Origin: an uncultured Bacteroidales bacterium
Lineage (GTDB): Bacteria > Bacteroidota > Bacteroidia > Bacteroidales > FEN-979
NCBI GenBank assembly: GCA_903915465.1
Contig: CAIWTA010000137.1
Location: 1 to 44,841, forward strand
Direction of reading: 5' to 3'
Length of the DNA: 44,841 bases
How positions within the stretch are numbered: position 1 is the first letter of the stretch; the number at the start of each line of letters is the position of its first letter. This document shows positions 34,530 through 42,884 of the stretch, one piece after another. Both the position numbers and the translations under genes were made by a program. The notes under the pieces are model-generated. The model saw nothing but the letters and a program-made list of their open reading frames with translations, ran no database searches and had not been told where the DNA came from.

Positions 34530-35441
34530 CCTTCACCGTAACAGGCATTAAAACCATTCAACAAAGTTGTGAGTTAATTCCAAATTAAGTTGCCTTATGT
34601 TTAATGATCAAACCTACATGAAATTTATCGATTTCACAATGATATGATGTAAAATTAGTTGATACTGCATTTCAGCGCACTTACGCGGTTATTTTAATTA
34701 ATATATCATAATCTTGCAATAATCCGTGATGAAAAATTTCTGTTTTCAGAAGATAACATATTTTAAGCGTTTCATATTCAGATAATTAGCTGGTCGAATC
34801 ATTCAATGTTAATTTTCCGAATATTTTTGGCCCGCCATTTGCTTTACATTGTTGTTCAAGAGGGAAACATACCATCTGATTTGATTTCTGATTTTTCGCT
34901 CTTGATTTGCTTCATTATAGATAACTTTGAGCAGGATTGGGAATTAATCAGCATCGTCGGGGGTTTTATGCGGTAGACTTTTGAACAATGACCGACCTCA
35001 CAATCAGCGGTGACTTTGATGCTCCTCGTATTGAATTGAGCAATGCAGCTAATTTGAATATTGATGGACGGGGAAACCAATCAGGGAGTGAAGATTTGGC
35101 GATCACAAATTCAAGCACAGAAAACTTTGCGTAAACAGTTCAGTATTATAATAATACGAAAAATTACACAATTAACAATCACCATCTCAACTAATTAGAA
35201 TTTTTAAAAAAATTTTACCCCATATTAATTGTTTTTTCTAAATTTGTAAATCATTGTAAGGCAATTTATAGCAAAATATTTGAAATAAAATTACTCAAAC
35301 ATCAATTGTTATTGACTTTTTGCCGTAGCACCCATGATCGCAATTCTTTCCGAATAATGTTTTTAGGCCTATAACGTTCTGCGATATTGTCGGTTATGTT
35401 GTTACGGGTTTTTTTTCTCAATAATCAGATATTAATAAATT
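34530..35441. other. 912-bp AT-rich intergenic region with one gene remnant
   Basis: No intact gene. It contains the adhesin-like remnant at 34988-35134 and a possible promoter box TAAATTTG (35239-35246, plus) about 195 nt before the next gene. A minus-strand open frame at 34856-35080 has no recognisable features and overlaps the remnant. Confidence 0.45.
34988..35134 (+). pseudogene. Remnant of a large surface protein (beta-helix VDGR-type repeat)
   Basis: A 48-codon frame reads MTDLTISGDFDAPRIELSNA, then ANLNIDGRGNQSGSEDLAIT, then NSSTENFA and stop. This closely follows the recurring segment of large Bacteroidota secreted proteins (LTISG..xAPLIxLNGADNVTIDGR.NG.GS.xDLTITNTST type). Those proteins are many hundreds of residues long, and both ends are missing here: an in-frame TGA lies two codons before the ATG, and a TAA follows directly. 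It is probably a decayed fragment; a short real gene is less likely. Confidence 0.5.
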
Positions 35442-36947
35442 ATGAAAAAACAAATCACTTTCTTCTTTGCGCTCATGTTGGCAAGCATGCTCGTTGCCAA
35501 CAACATTGATGTTACCAATATCAAACTCACCGGACAAGACGCTACCAGCGACTTCACGCTGGTGAAGTTCGACATCTCATGGGGAAACTCATGGCGAACC
35601 TCCTCTGTTCCCAACAACTGGGATGCCGCCTGGGTTTTTGTAAAGTACCGTGTTACCGTGGCAAACGGTGGCGATGGGTTGTGGAAGCATGCGTGGCTCA
35701 ACAATGGCGGCCACACTGCACCAGGTGGAAGCAGCATTAATATCGGCCTGCTTAATCCAGCCTCCTCATTTAACGCCACTACCAATCCTGGCTTAGGCGC
35801 TTTTATTTACCGTGATGCAGATGGCTCAGGCGATTTTGGCATCACCGGAGTGAAACTCCGCTGGAACTACGGAGTAAATTATAAATCCGGCACAACACCC
35901 ATCGATGATAACGATGTTGTTGATATCCAGGTTTTCGCTATAGAAATGGTGTATGTTCCGGGGGGTGCATTTACCGTGGGAAGCGGAGGAACGGAATATG
36001 CCAGTTTTACCAATGGCTCTTGGACATCTGGTGCCACCCTGCCTTTGTCCATAGCTTCTGAAGATATTCTGACCGTAAGCCAATCTAATGGAAATCTCTG
36101 GTACACTACTCCTGGTTTACCAACCTATGTTGGCGATCGTGCAGGGCCCATCCCTGCTGCTTTCCCAAAAGGTTATGCTGCGTTTTACTGCATGAAATAC
36201 GAAATGAGTCAGCAGGAGTATGTGGATTTTTTAAATAACCTGACACAAACCCAGGCGACTGCCAGAAAGTACAACAAACCTACCCCGAATTACCGCTATG
36301 AAATCACGGGTAGTGCAGTTGGCAGCTATTCTACCACAAATCCGTATGTAGCCTGCAGCTTTTTAAGCTGGGCAGATGTTGCAGCATATCTTGATTGGAG
36401 CGGTTTACGCCCGATGACCGAGCTTGAGTTTGAGAAAGCATGCCGGGGAACAGCAACGGCAGTAGCTGACGAATATGCCTGGGGCACCACAACAATAGCA
36501 CCGAACGCAGGAATTACCAACCCTGGGCAAAATAATGAAACAAGTTCCAGCAACGGAAATTGCTCTTATGACAATACCGTGCAAGGGCCAATGCGGGTTG
36601 GGGCATTTGCAACATCTTCCTCTGACCGCACAGCTTCAGGCTCCACATACTACGGCATTATGGAGATGAGCGGCAATTTGTTTGAGCGTCCGGTTACAGT
36701 GGGCACCGCAAAAGGAAGAGCTTTTACCGGTACACATGGTGATGGGGAATTAGATGCCAGTGGCAATGCCAACGCTTCCACCTGGCCTGGCGGCGCTGAT
36801 CCCGATGGCAGTGGTTTCCGCAGCAGCGGTTGGGTGAGCCTTAGTACGCACTTGCGAGTTTCCGAACGCAACTACGCGGCGTACTTCGACCCCGATGATA
36901 GGCGTTTAAACGATAATGGTGGTCGTGGCGTGCGCATGGCACCTTAG
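35442..36947 (+). CDS. Secreted FGE-sulfatase-fold (SUMF1-like) protein
   Basis: 501 residues: signal peptide (1-19), an N-terminal domain (about 20-165, NIDVTNIKLTGQDATSDFTL ... ISWGNSWRTSSVPNNWDAAW), then an FGE-sulfatase/SUMF1-like domain (about 166-501). The latter has MVYVPGGAFTVGSGG, YCMKYEMSQQEYVDFLNNL, GLRPMTELEFEKACRG, YGIMEMSGNLFER and the ending GGRGVRMAP. True formylglycine-generating enzymes have a C-terminal catalytic Cys pair; no Cys occurs in the C-terminal part here, so the fold probably serves as a binding scaffold. It is the first gene of a three-gene plus-strand operon with a T9SS cargo protein (53 bp downstream) and a small PID-tail protein. Confidence 0.8.
   Translation: MKKQITFFFALMLASMLVANNIDVTNIKLTGQDATSDFTLVKFDISWGNSWRTSSVPNNWDAAWVFVKYRVTVANGGDGLWKHAWLNNGGHTAPGGSSINIGLLNPASSFNATTNPGLGAFIYRDADGSGDFGITGVKLRWNYGVNYKSGTTPIDDNDVVDIQVFAIEMVYVPGGAFTVGSGGTEYASFTNGSWTSGATLPLSIASEDILTVSQSNGNLWYTTPGLPTYVGDRAGPIPAAFPKGYAAFYCMKYEMSQQEYVDFLNNLTQTQATARKYNKPTPNYRYEITGSAVGSYSTTNPYVACSFLSWADVAAYLDWSGLRPMTELEFEKACRGTATAVADEYAWGTTTIAPNAGITNPGQNNETSSSNGNCSYDNTVQGPMRVGAFATSSSDRTASGSTYYGIMEMSGNLFERPVTVGTAKGRAFTGTHGDGELDASGNANASTWPGGADPDGSGFRSSGWVSLSTHLRVSERNYAAYFDPDDRRLNDNGGRGVRMAP
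36813..36944 (+). other. Possible variable region at the 3' end of the FGE-fold gene
   Basis: The segment from GGT TTC CGC to GGT GGT CGT GGC GTG CGC encodes the position used for variation in FGE-fold DGR target proteins such as TvpA. Codons CTT, CAC, AAC, TAC, TAC, TTC, GAC, CCC, GAT, GAT, CGT could derive from AAC/AAT by adenine changes, but GTG, GAA and TTA do not fit simply. Weaker evidence than at 15673-15806. Confidence 0.3.
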
Positions 36948-37000
36948 CCGGCGCTTTGACCAATTGACAATGAATAATGAATAATTAACAATTATCAGTT

Positions 37001-38680
37001 ATGAAAAAACTTACTTTTTATATTATATCACTGGTAGTGCTGCCGGCAGTAATTCATGCCCAATATACGGGTGGCGATGGCAGAGGAGATGTCTCTTTAA
37101 CACTTAACAATACTTTTTTAGCAAACTACTTTAAAACTGCCGGCAATTGGAGCGAAGTAAACAACTGGAGTGATGCCGCATTACCCACCTCCGTGCAGAA
37201 CGCAAATATTGCAGCAGCGGCTGTGGTGGGTGATGATTATGTTCATCCGGCCTTAACGATTGCCTCAGTCGGTTCGGTAACAATTTCTCCGGGAAAAAGC
37301 CTTACCATTTCAGGTACTCTAACCAACCATGCCGGTATGTCAGGCCTTGTCATCTGCAGCAATGCAACCGGCACCGGCTCACTTATCCACAATACCGACA
37401 ACGTAAATGCTACAATCCAGCGATATATTACAGGGAGCACAGATCTGACCATATTCAAATATCACTTTGTAGCGGTGCCGCTTACATCCGCAGCATCTCC
37501 AGTCAGCAACCTTTTTCTGGACTCTTACTTAGAAAATTTTTCGGAAAGCACGAATAGCTGGGTAAGCATGGGCGCTTCAACCACCAATCCATTGGATGTA
37601 ACAAGGGGCTATATGATCTATTATCCTGCGGCCAGTACCACTTATAGCTTTGCCGGGCCGATGAACAACGGCAGTTTTACGGCACTTACAAGTTATACAA
37701 CGGGTTATGGTTACAACCTGGTTCCAAACCCTTATCCCTCAGCAATCGACTGGGATGCAGCAAGTGGATGGACAAAGACCAATGTTGATAATGCAGTGTA
37801 TATCTGGCCATCCGATGCCGGTTCCGGAGCCACAGCAACCAACTATGCTTCTTATGTAAATAGTGTATCGATAAATAGCGGCAGCAGATATATTGCCACA
37901 GGACAGTCGTTCTTCGTCCATGCCAATGCAACAAGTCCTGTGTTGACAATGGACAACGGAGTGAGGTTACATAATGGTGTACAATTCTTTAAAACTACAG
38001 AGTCAATCCCCCGTCTGCTGCGTATCAGTTGTGTGGCCAATGGTGCTACCGACGAAACAGTAGTTCGTTTCACTGAAGCAGCTACCACCGGTTTTGATGG
38101 CAACTGGGATGCCTACAAGATGCAGGGTGGGGCGGATGCACCGCAGCTCAGCTCGGTTGCATCCGACAACAGCAACTTGAGTATTAACAGTATGCCTTCA
38201 GGCGCGGGGGCGGTGGCAGTTCCGGTTAAATTCTCATTCAGCACGGCCACCGATGTTACCTTTACTGCCAGTGGCATGGAATCATTTAATGAAAACATTC
38301 CCATCTACCTCGAAGACCTTGCACTCAGCAAGATGGTTAATCTCAGACTGAACCCTGTGTATACTTTCAGTTACCAGACCGGCAATGTCATTGACCGCTT
38401 CATACTTTATTTTTCAGGGTCCGTCGGCACTGAAGAACTTTCGGTTGGTTCCGGAAAAGCATTTATCGGCAATGGCCGCCTTTTTATTGATGCACCCGGC
38501 ATGAAAGGTCAGATGGCCGACATCACAATTCATAACTCTCTTGGACAACTCCTCAGCACCGACAAAGTTGTAATGAACGGTATTGTCAGTGTAGATGCTC
38601 CGCAGAACACAGGGGTGTTCATTGTTCAGGTTGTCACTGCAAACCAGCATTTCGTAGCAAAAGTCTTAAACAAACAATAA
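37001..38680 (+). CDS. T9SS-secreted protein with C-terminal sorting domain
   Basis: 559 residues: signal peptide MKKLTFYIISLVVLPAVIHA, then YTGGDGRGDVSL, a beta-rich region with NWSEVNNWSDAALPTS (common at the start of Bacteroidota surface proteins), and a middle part containing YNLVPNPYPSAIDWDAAS and GQSFFVHANA. The last about 75 residues form a T9SS type A-like sorting domain: GRLFIDAPGMKGQMADITIH, NSLGQLLS, then a final strand ending HFVAKVLNKQ. It should cross the outer membrane through T9SS. The function is unknown. It lies 10 bp before the PID-tail gene and in the same operon as the FGE-fold protein. Confidence 0.82.
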   Translation: MKKLTFYIISLVVLPAVIHAQYTGGDGRGDVSLTLNNTFLANYFKTAGNWSEVNNWSDAALPTSVQNANIAAAAVVGDDYVHPALTIASVGSVTISPGKSLTISGTLTNHAGMSGLVICSNATGTGSLIHNTDNVNATIQRYITGSTDLTIFKYHFVAVPLTSAASPVSNLFLDSYLENFSESTNSWVSMGASTTNPLDVTRGYMIYYPAASTTYSFAGPMNNGSFTALTSYTTGYGYNLVPNPYPSAIDWDAASGWTKTNVDNAVYIWPSDAGSGATATNYASYVNSVSINSGSRYIATGQSFFVHANATSPVLTMDNGVRLHNGVQFFKTTESIPRLLRISCVANGATDETVVRFTEAATTGFDGNWDAYKMQGGADAPQLSSVASDNSNLSINSMPSGAGAVAVPVKFSFSTATDVTFTASGMESFNENIPIYLEDLALSKMVNLRLNPVYTFSYQTGNVIDRFILYFSGSVGTEELSVGSGKAFIGNGRLFIDAPGMKGQMADITIHNSLGQLLSTDKVVMNGIVSVDAPQNTGVFIVQVVTANQHFVAKVLNKQ

Positions 38681-38690
38681 ACCATTCCTT

Positions 38691-38924
38691 ATGAAAAAGT
38701 TAATCTATCCTTTACTGATTGCCACATTCGTAAGTCTAACCATAGTTGTTTCGGCCGACCCGCCCCCTCCGCCGCCGGGCAACCCAAGCATTGGTGGTGG
38801 TGGTACCCCTGTGGGAGCCCCCATCGATAGCGGATTAGGCGTGTTGCTTATCCTGGGCGCAGCTTACAGCGCGATGAAACTGTACCATGCGCGTAAATTG
38901 ACCCAGGAAAAAGAGGCAATATAA
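38691..38924 (+). CDS. Small PID-CTERM-type membrane-tail protein
   Basis: 77 residues: signal peptide (about 1-22), a Pro-rich stretch DPPPPPPGNP, a Gly-rich linker, the motif PIDSGLG, a single hydrophobic segment LLILGAAYSAMKLY, and a basic end HARKLTQ. Motif, helix and basic tail in this order form the layout of the Bacteroidota PID-CTERM tail, which resembles PEP-CTERM and LPXTG-like sorting signals. The role of the protein is unknown; it may be a membrane partner of the two secreted proteins encoded upstream. The start is 10 bp after the preceding stop. Confidence 0.72.
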   Translation: MKKLIYPLLIATFVSLTIVVSADPPPPPPGNPSIGGGGTPVGAPIDSGLGVLLILGAAYSAMKLYHARKLTQEKEAI

Positions 38925-39461
38925 GCCTAAACAGCTTATCTGGTACTTCCTGATTGATATTGGTGTTCCAAGAGTTATTTTTCTTGCTCATTTGGCGACT
39001 GTTGTTTCTTCGAAATTGATGCCAATCCATGAAAGCGGATTTCCGTGTTTCGTGCCTGCTTACGTACGCTGAAATAAAAAGAATGATTGCTCTCTTTCTT
39101 GAGACAATTTTCAGCACAGAAAGTCATCCTTATTATTGTCATAAACCAGAACAAGAAAACACCAGTTACCACATAAGCAGCAATGTTTGAGGCATTCACG
39201 GTACAGGCGTGAATCGAACAAAGTGAGATATACCCGATCGCAGTTGTGTTGTAGTAAACGAAGCCAGCCCGGCTTGAGGGCGATAGTAAATAATTTATGG
39301 CAAGACAAATATGGTGTTTTGGGTTATTTGCAATATCGCCCGCCAAATACAAGATTTTTATCCAACTACTTCCGAAATTATCCGAAATTTGGATACATAA
39401 TTGTTTGCAACATTTTTATGTATAGTACTTTTGGCGAAATGACCAAAAAAATACAATTACC
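38925..39461. other. 537-bp intergenic region, only a promoter recognised
   Basis: It holds the promoter for the next gene. A minus-strand open frame at 38975-39352 has hydrophobic stretches but no family resemblance, and was not accepted. No RNA gene recognised. Confidence 0.4.
39404..39433 (+). promoter_or_regulatory. Bacteroidota-type promoter for the OmpA-family gene
   Basis: TTTG (39404-39407), 18 bases, TACTTTTG (39426-39433). The ATG of the OmpA-family gene at 39462 is 28 bp further. Confidence 0.62.
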
Positions 39462-40322
39462 ATGAAAAACAAAACAAGAATACCGAACTGGCTGGCAGGA
39501 ATTTTACTATTGTCAGGAATTACAATTTTGACCGCTAATGGCGTCCAAGCCCAGAATGATGCTGAAGGGAGTAAAGATCCCGTCCTTTTCACGAGGATGC
39601 CCGGTTACCAGATTTCCCGGTATGATGATCTGCAGTTCGATCAATACGAATTTAGAGTAAGTGATAGCAAGACCCGGATCGTGGAGGGGCATTCACTTTT
39701 TATAATCTATGATGCCAATGATAATATACAAGTTCCCAGTCCGTTGCAGATCGGGAGAAATTATATCAACGCAGCCAAGTCAGTTGGCGGACAGCTCGTT
39801 TATGAGTTCCATGATCCGGGAGAAGATGTGGTTGTGAAAGTTGTTAAAAACAACATGGAAACCTGGGCCTATGTGACTGCCAACGGCAATGGTTCATATT
39901 CTATTCATCTCATCGAGAAGCAGACGATGAAACAGGATGTGATTGCAGACGCCAGCACCATGGATAAGAGCATTAAAGAATCAGGCAAAGCTACGCTTTA
40001 CGGAATTTATTTTGATACCGGCAAAGCGGACGTGAAACCAGAATCAGATGCGACCCTGAAGGAAATTGTAAAATTATTGAAGAACGAATCCAATCTTAAA
40101 CTTTATGTCGTGGGACATACCGATAATACAGGAACGCCGGATGCAAATATGAAACTGTCGCAAGACAGGGCGATGGCGGTAGTGAATGCACTTGTAAGCA
40201 AATATGCTATAAACGCTAACCGGCTGAAAGCTTACGGTGACGGCCCGACAGCGCCTGTGATGAGCAACGATTCAGAGGAAGGCCGGGCTTTGAACCGCCG
40301 CGTAGAGCTGGTGAAGCAATAG
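39462..40322 (+). CDS. OmpA-family outer-membrane/peptidoglycan-linking protein
   Basis: 286 residues: signal peptide (ending near VQAQ, about residue 31), a middle domain (about 35-165) with FTRMPGYQISRYDDLQFDQY and related beta strands as in DUF4892-like envelope proteins, and a C-terminal OmpA domain (about 175-286). The OmpA part has GIYFDTGKADVKPESDATL, KLYVVGHTDNTG, LSQDRAMAVVNALV and ALNRRVELVK, including the Asp and Arg that bind diaminopimelate in peptidoglycan. It should sit in the periplasm or outer membrane. A clear promoter precedes it; the C10 protease follows after 39 bp. Confidence 0.88.
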   Translation: MKNKTRIPNWLAGILLLSGITILTANGVQAQNDAEGSKDPVLFTRMPGYQISRYDDLQFDQYEFRVSDSKTRIVEGHSLFIIYDANDNIQVPSPLQIGRNYINAAKSVGGQLVYEFHDPGEDVVVKVVKNNMETWAYVTANGNGSYSIHLIEKQTMKQDVIADASTMDKSIKESGKATLYGIYFDTGKADVKPESDATLKEIVKLLKNESNLKLYVVGHTDNTGTPDANMKLSQDRAMAVVNALVSKYAINANRLKAYGDGPTAPVMSNDSEEGRALNRRVELVKQ

Positions 40323-40333
40323 GCAAATGTTTT

Positions 40334-40341
40334 TATATTTG
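40334..40341 (+). promoter_or_regulatory. Possible -7 box for the C10 protease
   Basis: TATATTTG matches TAnnTTTG, 20 bp before the ATG at 40362. No -33 TTTG is found at the usual distance. Confidence 0.35.
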
Positions 40342-40361
40342 TTAAAGAAATCTATCAAAAA

Positions 40362-41819
40362 ATGAAAAAAGCAGTATGTTTTATATGGATATTGGGATAT
40401 GTCCTGGTAGCAGGTAACGCGGAACTTCTGGCACAAAAGGTTACTCAAAGTGATGCATTGATTGCAGCCGGCAACTTTATCCATTCCAGGATCCCCCAAT
40501 TGAACATCGGTTTTATTGAACCTCTGACAACGGAAATGGATACATTGGCATGGATAGTTCATTGTCAGCCTGTGGGTTTTATAATTATTTCAGCCACCCC
40601 ATACATGCCGCCGGTCATTGCATGGTCAAAGGAAGGTAATTTCGGGGAAGGCCAGGCCTGGGAACATTTTCTTCCGGTCTTCATGAATGACATTGCTACC
40701 AGGAAGAGATTGGCGTGTCCTGACAACACTGAAAGCGCCATCAACAGTACGAATTGGACTTACTGGATGAATCCTGCTGCCATGACCCGGGGATTTGAGC
40801 AATGGCCACCTGAGGGCTGGTCACCAACCGGAGGCTGGCTGTTTACCAACTGGACACAAAGCGCTCCTTATAATGACTTTTGTCCTATCGACGGCCAAAC
40901 CCATATTCGCAGCATTGCAGGTTGCCCTGCAACAGCGATGGCGCAGATCGTAAATTATCATCACGACCTGCACGGTACACGGTTTAGTAATTCCGATGAC
41001 TATTATCATAGTTTCGGCACCGGAAATCAATATTGGATTGATAACGACTGGGCAAGCTACAATTTCCCTTCCTGGGATCAGCTAAACATCTATCTTGAAG
41101 CACTGGAGGTACATTTCCAGAATGGAACATCGCTGAAAAATGATGACATGGCCGCCTTGACTTTTGCCTGTGGAGCTGCAGCAAAACAGGTTTACAGCTC
41201 TTCTGTTTCAGGCACCTATGGGATCAACCAGGCATATGATGCTTTCATACGATTCGGATATACGGATGCACAGCTTATCTACCCTATCGACCCAAACTTA
41301 AACTCGCATCTGGCAGAGAACATCAAGCTGGGTTTACCTGCGCACTTAGGATTGGTTAACCCAGATGAGACCGCAGGGCATAATGTGGTTGTGGACGGTT
41401 ATAACACAGACGAATTCTATCATTTCAATTTCGGCTGGGGTGGTTCGGCCAACGGCTGGTACACCATGCCGCCAACGAGCATTCCCTATGACCTGACAGT
41501 GGTTGAGGGAATCGTATTGGATATCAACCTGAGTCACCCGCCGGTTGGTTTGCCTCATGAAACTATTGCAGAAGATCATCAATATATGCTTTATCTCAAT
41601 GAGACCGATGTATTGAGGATCAAGCTGCCGGAAAACTCTCGGTGGTTAGATGTCTCAGTGTTTGATATTTCCGGCAGGAGATTATTGCGGGTTCCTGCTA
41701 CTTCGGAAAATTCAAAAAAACCCTTTGATATACGGCTTAACTTTCTGAATCAGGGTTTGTATATTGCCAGGCTGGAGACATGTAGTGGAAAAACATTCAG
41801 TCTTAAGTTTATCAGGTAA
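40362..41819 (+). CDS. Secreted C10 (streptopain-like) cysteine protease with T9SS tail
   Basis: 485 residues: signal peptide, Spi-like prodomain (about 25-150, AWIVHCQPVGFIIISATPY then PPVIAWSKEGNF), and a peptidase C10 catalytic domain (about 155-395). The nucleophile Cys188 lies in IAGCPATAMAQIVNYH, and the catalytic His340 in AGHNVVVDGYN, followed by FHFNFGWGG-like sequence (YHFNFGWGG). The C-terminus (about 415-485) is a T9SS type A sorting domain: WLDVSVFDISGRRLLRV, then LNFLNQGLYIARLETCSGK and a final strand. Relatives include streptopain and the P. gingivalis/B. fragilis C10 proteases. Probably secreted as a zymogen, with a broad protein substrate range inferred from the family. Confidence 0.92.
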   Translation: MKKAVCFIWILGYVLVAGNAELLAQKVTQSDALIAAGNFIHSRIPQLNIGFIEPLTTEMDTLAWIVHCQPVGFIIISATPYMPPVIAWSKEGNFGEGQAWEHFLPVFMNDIATRKRLACPDNTESAINSTNWTYWMNPAAMTRGFEQWPPEGWSPTGGWLFTNWTQSAPYNDFCPIDGQTHIRSIAGCPATAMAQIVNYHHDLHGTRFSNSDDYYHSFGTGNQYWIDNDWASYNFPSWDQLNIYLEALEVHFQNGTSLKNDDMAALTFACGAAAKQVYSSSVSGTYGINQAYDAFIRFGYTDAQLIYPIDPNLNSHLAENIKLGLPAHLGLVNPDETAGHNVVVDGYNTDEFYHFNFGWGGSANGWYTMPPTSIPYDLTVVEGIVLDINLSHPPVGLPHETIAEDHQYMLYLNETDVLRIKLPENSRWLDVSVFDISGRRLLRVPATSENSKKPFDIRLNFLNQGLYIARLETCSGKTFSLKFIR

Positions 41820-42010
41820 AAAATTATCTGTGAGAATTGCATACAGAGGGTTCCATGTTTTCGCAACAACCTGTCTTTCGATTATTTTTGATGATGGAAC
41901 TCAAACAGGAACTTTTTGTTCAGGTAACTCAAAATATACCAATATTGCGGATACACAAAGGTTATAAGCGATGCGATAAAAAGAGGTACTTTACTAAATA
42001 GAAAATTAAT

Positions 42011-42018
42011 TATCTTTG
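42011..42018 (+). promoter_or_regulatory. -7 box abutting the MNT gene (possible leaderless mRNA)
   Basis: TATCTTTG matches TAnnTTTG and ends four bases before the ATG at 42023, so transcription would start at or next to the start codon. The -33 partner is weak (TTTA at 41990-41993, 17 bases upstream). Confidence 0.45.
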
Positions 42019-42022
42019 TCAT

Positions 42023-42322
42023 ATGAACGAGGTAGAACGCAATATCCAATCAATTGAGAATCTATGTATCAATCATAGCGTGGATAAGCTTTACCTTTTT
42101 GGTTCCATCTTGGGAAATGATTTTAATGAAAAAAGCGATATTGATTTTGTTGTCCGATTCAAGAATATTGAGTTACTCAAATATTCAGACAACTATTTCG
42201 ATTTCAAATTCTCATTGGAAGATTTATTAAACCGACCTGTTGATCTTCTTGAAGAGCCATCGATAAAAAATCCATATTTTCTTGAAGCGCTAAATGAATC
42301 AAAAAAATTAATCTATGGATAG
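42023..42322 (+). CDS. mntA: MNT-domain nucleotidyltransferase (MntA-like antitoxin)
   Basis: 99 residues of the minimal nucleotidyltransferase family. The signature is complete: LYLFGSILGNDFNEKSDIDF, with Gly27-Ser28 and Asp39/Asp41, and a later acidic RPVDLLEEP segment that supplies the third carboxylate. In characterised HEPN/MNT pairs, MntA transfers AMP to a tyrosine of the HEPN toxin and so neutralises it. It overlaps the HEPN gene by 8 bp and is translated first, as is usual for this pair. A -7 box lies directly before the ATG. Confidence 0.88.
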   Translation: MNEVERNIQSIENLCINHSVDKLYLFGSILGNDFNEKSDIDFVVRFKNIELLKYSDNYFDFKFSLEDLLNRPVDLLEEPSIKNPYFLEALNESKKLIYG

Positions 42323-42647
42323 AGAGATCAGAACCTGGCTCTTTGATATCATTAGTGCAATTGAGGAAATTGAACAATTTCTGCCTCAAGGGCAAAGACT
42401 ATTTGAAGAATACAAAAATGATCTCAAAACAAAACGAGCAGTGGAAAGGAATCTTGAAATAATTGGTGAAGCTACTAACAGAATACTTAGCAAGGATTCC
42501 AATTTCGAAATTTCACATTCAAGAAAAGTTATTAGCCTCAGAAATAGAATAATTCGTGGATATGATGTAATCTCTGATGAATTGATTTGGGGAATAATAA
42601 TTAATGACCTACCGAGACTTAAGTCGGAAATCTCAAAATATTTATAA
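42315..42647 (+). CDS. hepT: HEPN-domain protein (HepT-like) with altered RNase motif
   Basis: 110 residues of the DUF86/HepT family, all-helical, the toxin partner of MntA; active members are RNases with an R-x4-H-x-Y motif. Here the motif region reads SLRNRIIRGYDVISDELIW: Arg76, Asn77 and Tyr83 are kept, but the expected His is Arg81 (codon CGT, one base from CAT). The RNase His is therefore missing, while Tyr83, the residue AMPylated by MntA, remains. The helix with AVERNLEIIGEATNRI is typical. Probably inactive as an RNase; sequencing error is an alternative. Confidence 0.88.
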   Translation: MDREIRTWLFDIISAIEEIEQFLPQGQRLFEEYKNDLKTKRAVERNLEIIGEATNRILSKDSNFEISHSRKVISLRNRIIRGYDVISDELIWGIIINDLPRLKSEISKYL

Positions 42648-42884
42648 ACGCACCGCTTAAAATCGAGTAGGCTGCCCCATCGGCAACGCAGGTAGGGAGA
42701 GCCTCTCACACCGCTGATGTGCGACAAGAAATCGCTTGATATAACCGTTTAACGTTCTTCGAATGATTAAACCTTGTGTTCCATCATAAGGATCCTATCG
42801 GCACATGCGTCAATGGCAACGTTGGGGTGTGAAGTTGCCGGGAAAGTGTGAAAGTTTGTATTTCATTCACCTAAAAACAATAAT
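42648..42884. other. Intergenic region with GC-richer non-coding segment
   Basis: From about 42655 to 42760 the base composition is richer in GC than the flanks and holds AGGGAGAGCCTCTCACACC, a near-palindrome around GAGAGCCTCTC. It could be the worn end of a mobile element, but I cannot identify it. No gene was seen. Confidence 0.3.

Noticed and set aside
34856-35080. Minus-strand 74-codon frame in the gap before the FGE-fold gene
   Set aside because: It overlaps the plus-strand relic, whose protein pattern is much better.
38975-39352. Minus-strand 125-codon frame
   Set aside because: It has hydrophobic stretches but no recognisable domain, no start context, and it crosses the leader of the OmpA gene region.
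42747-42830. Possible integron attC site (GTTTAAC ... GTTGGGG)
   Set aside because: The two ends are not complementary (four mismatches in eight) and no integrase is nearby.
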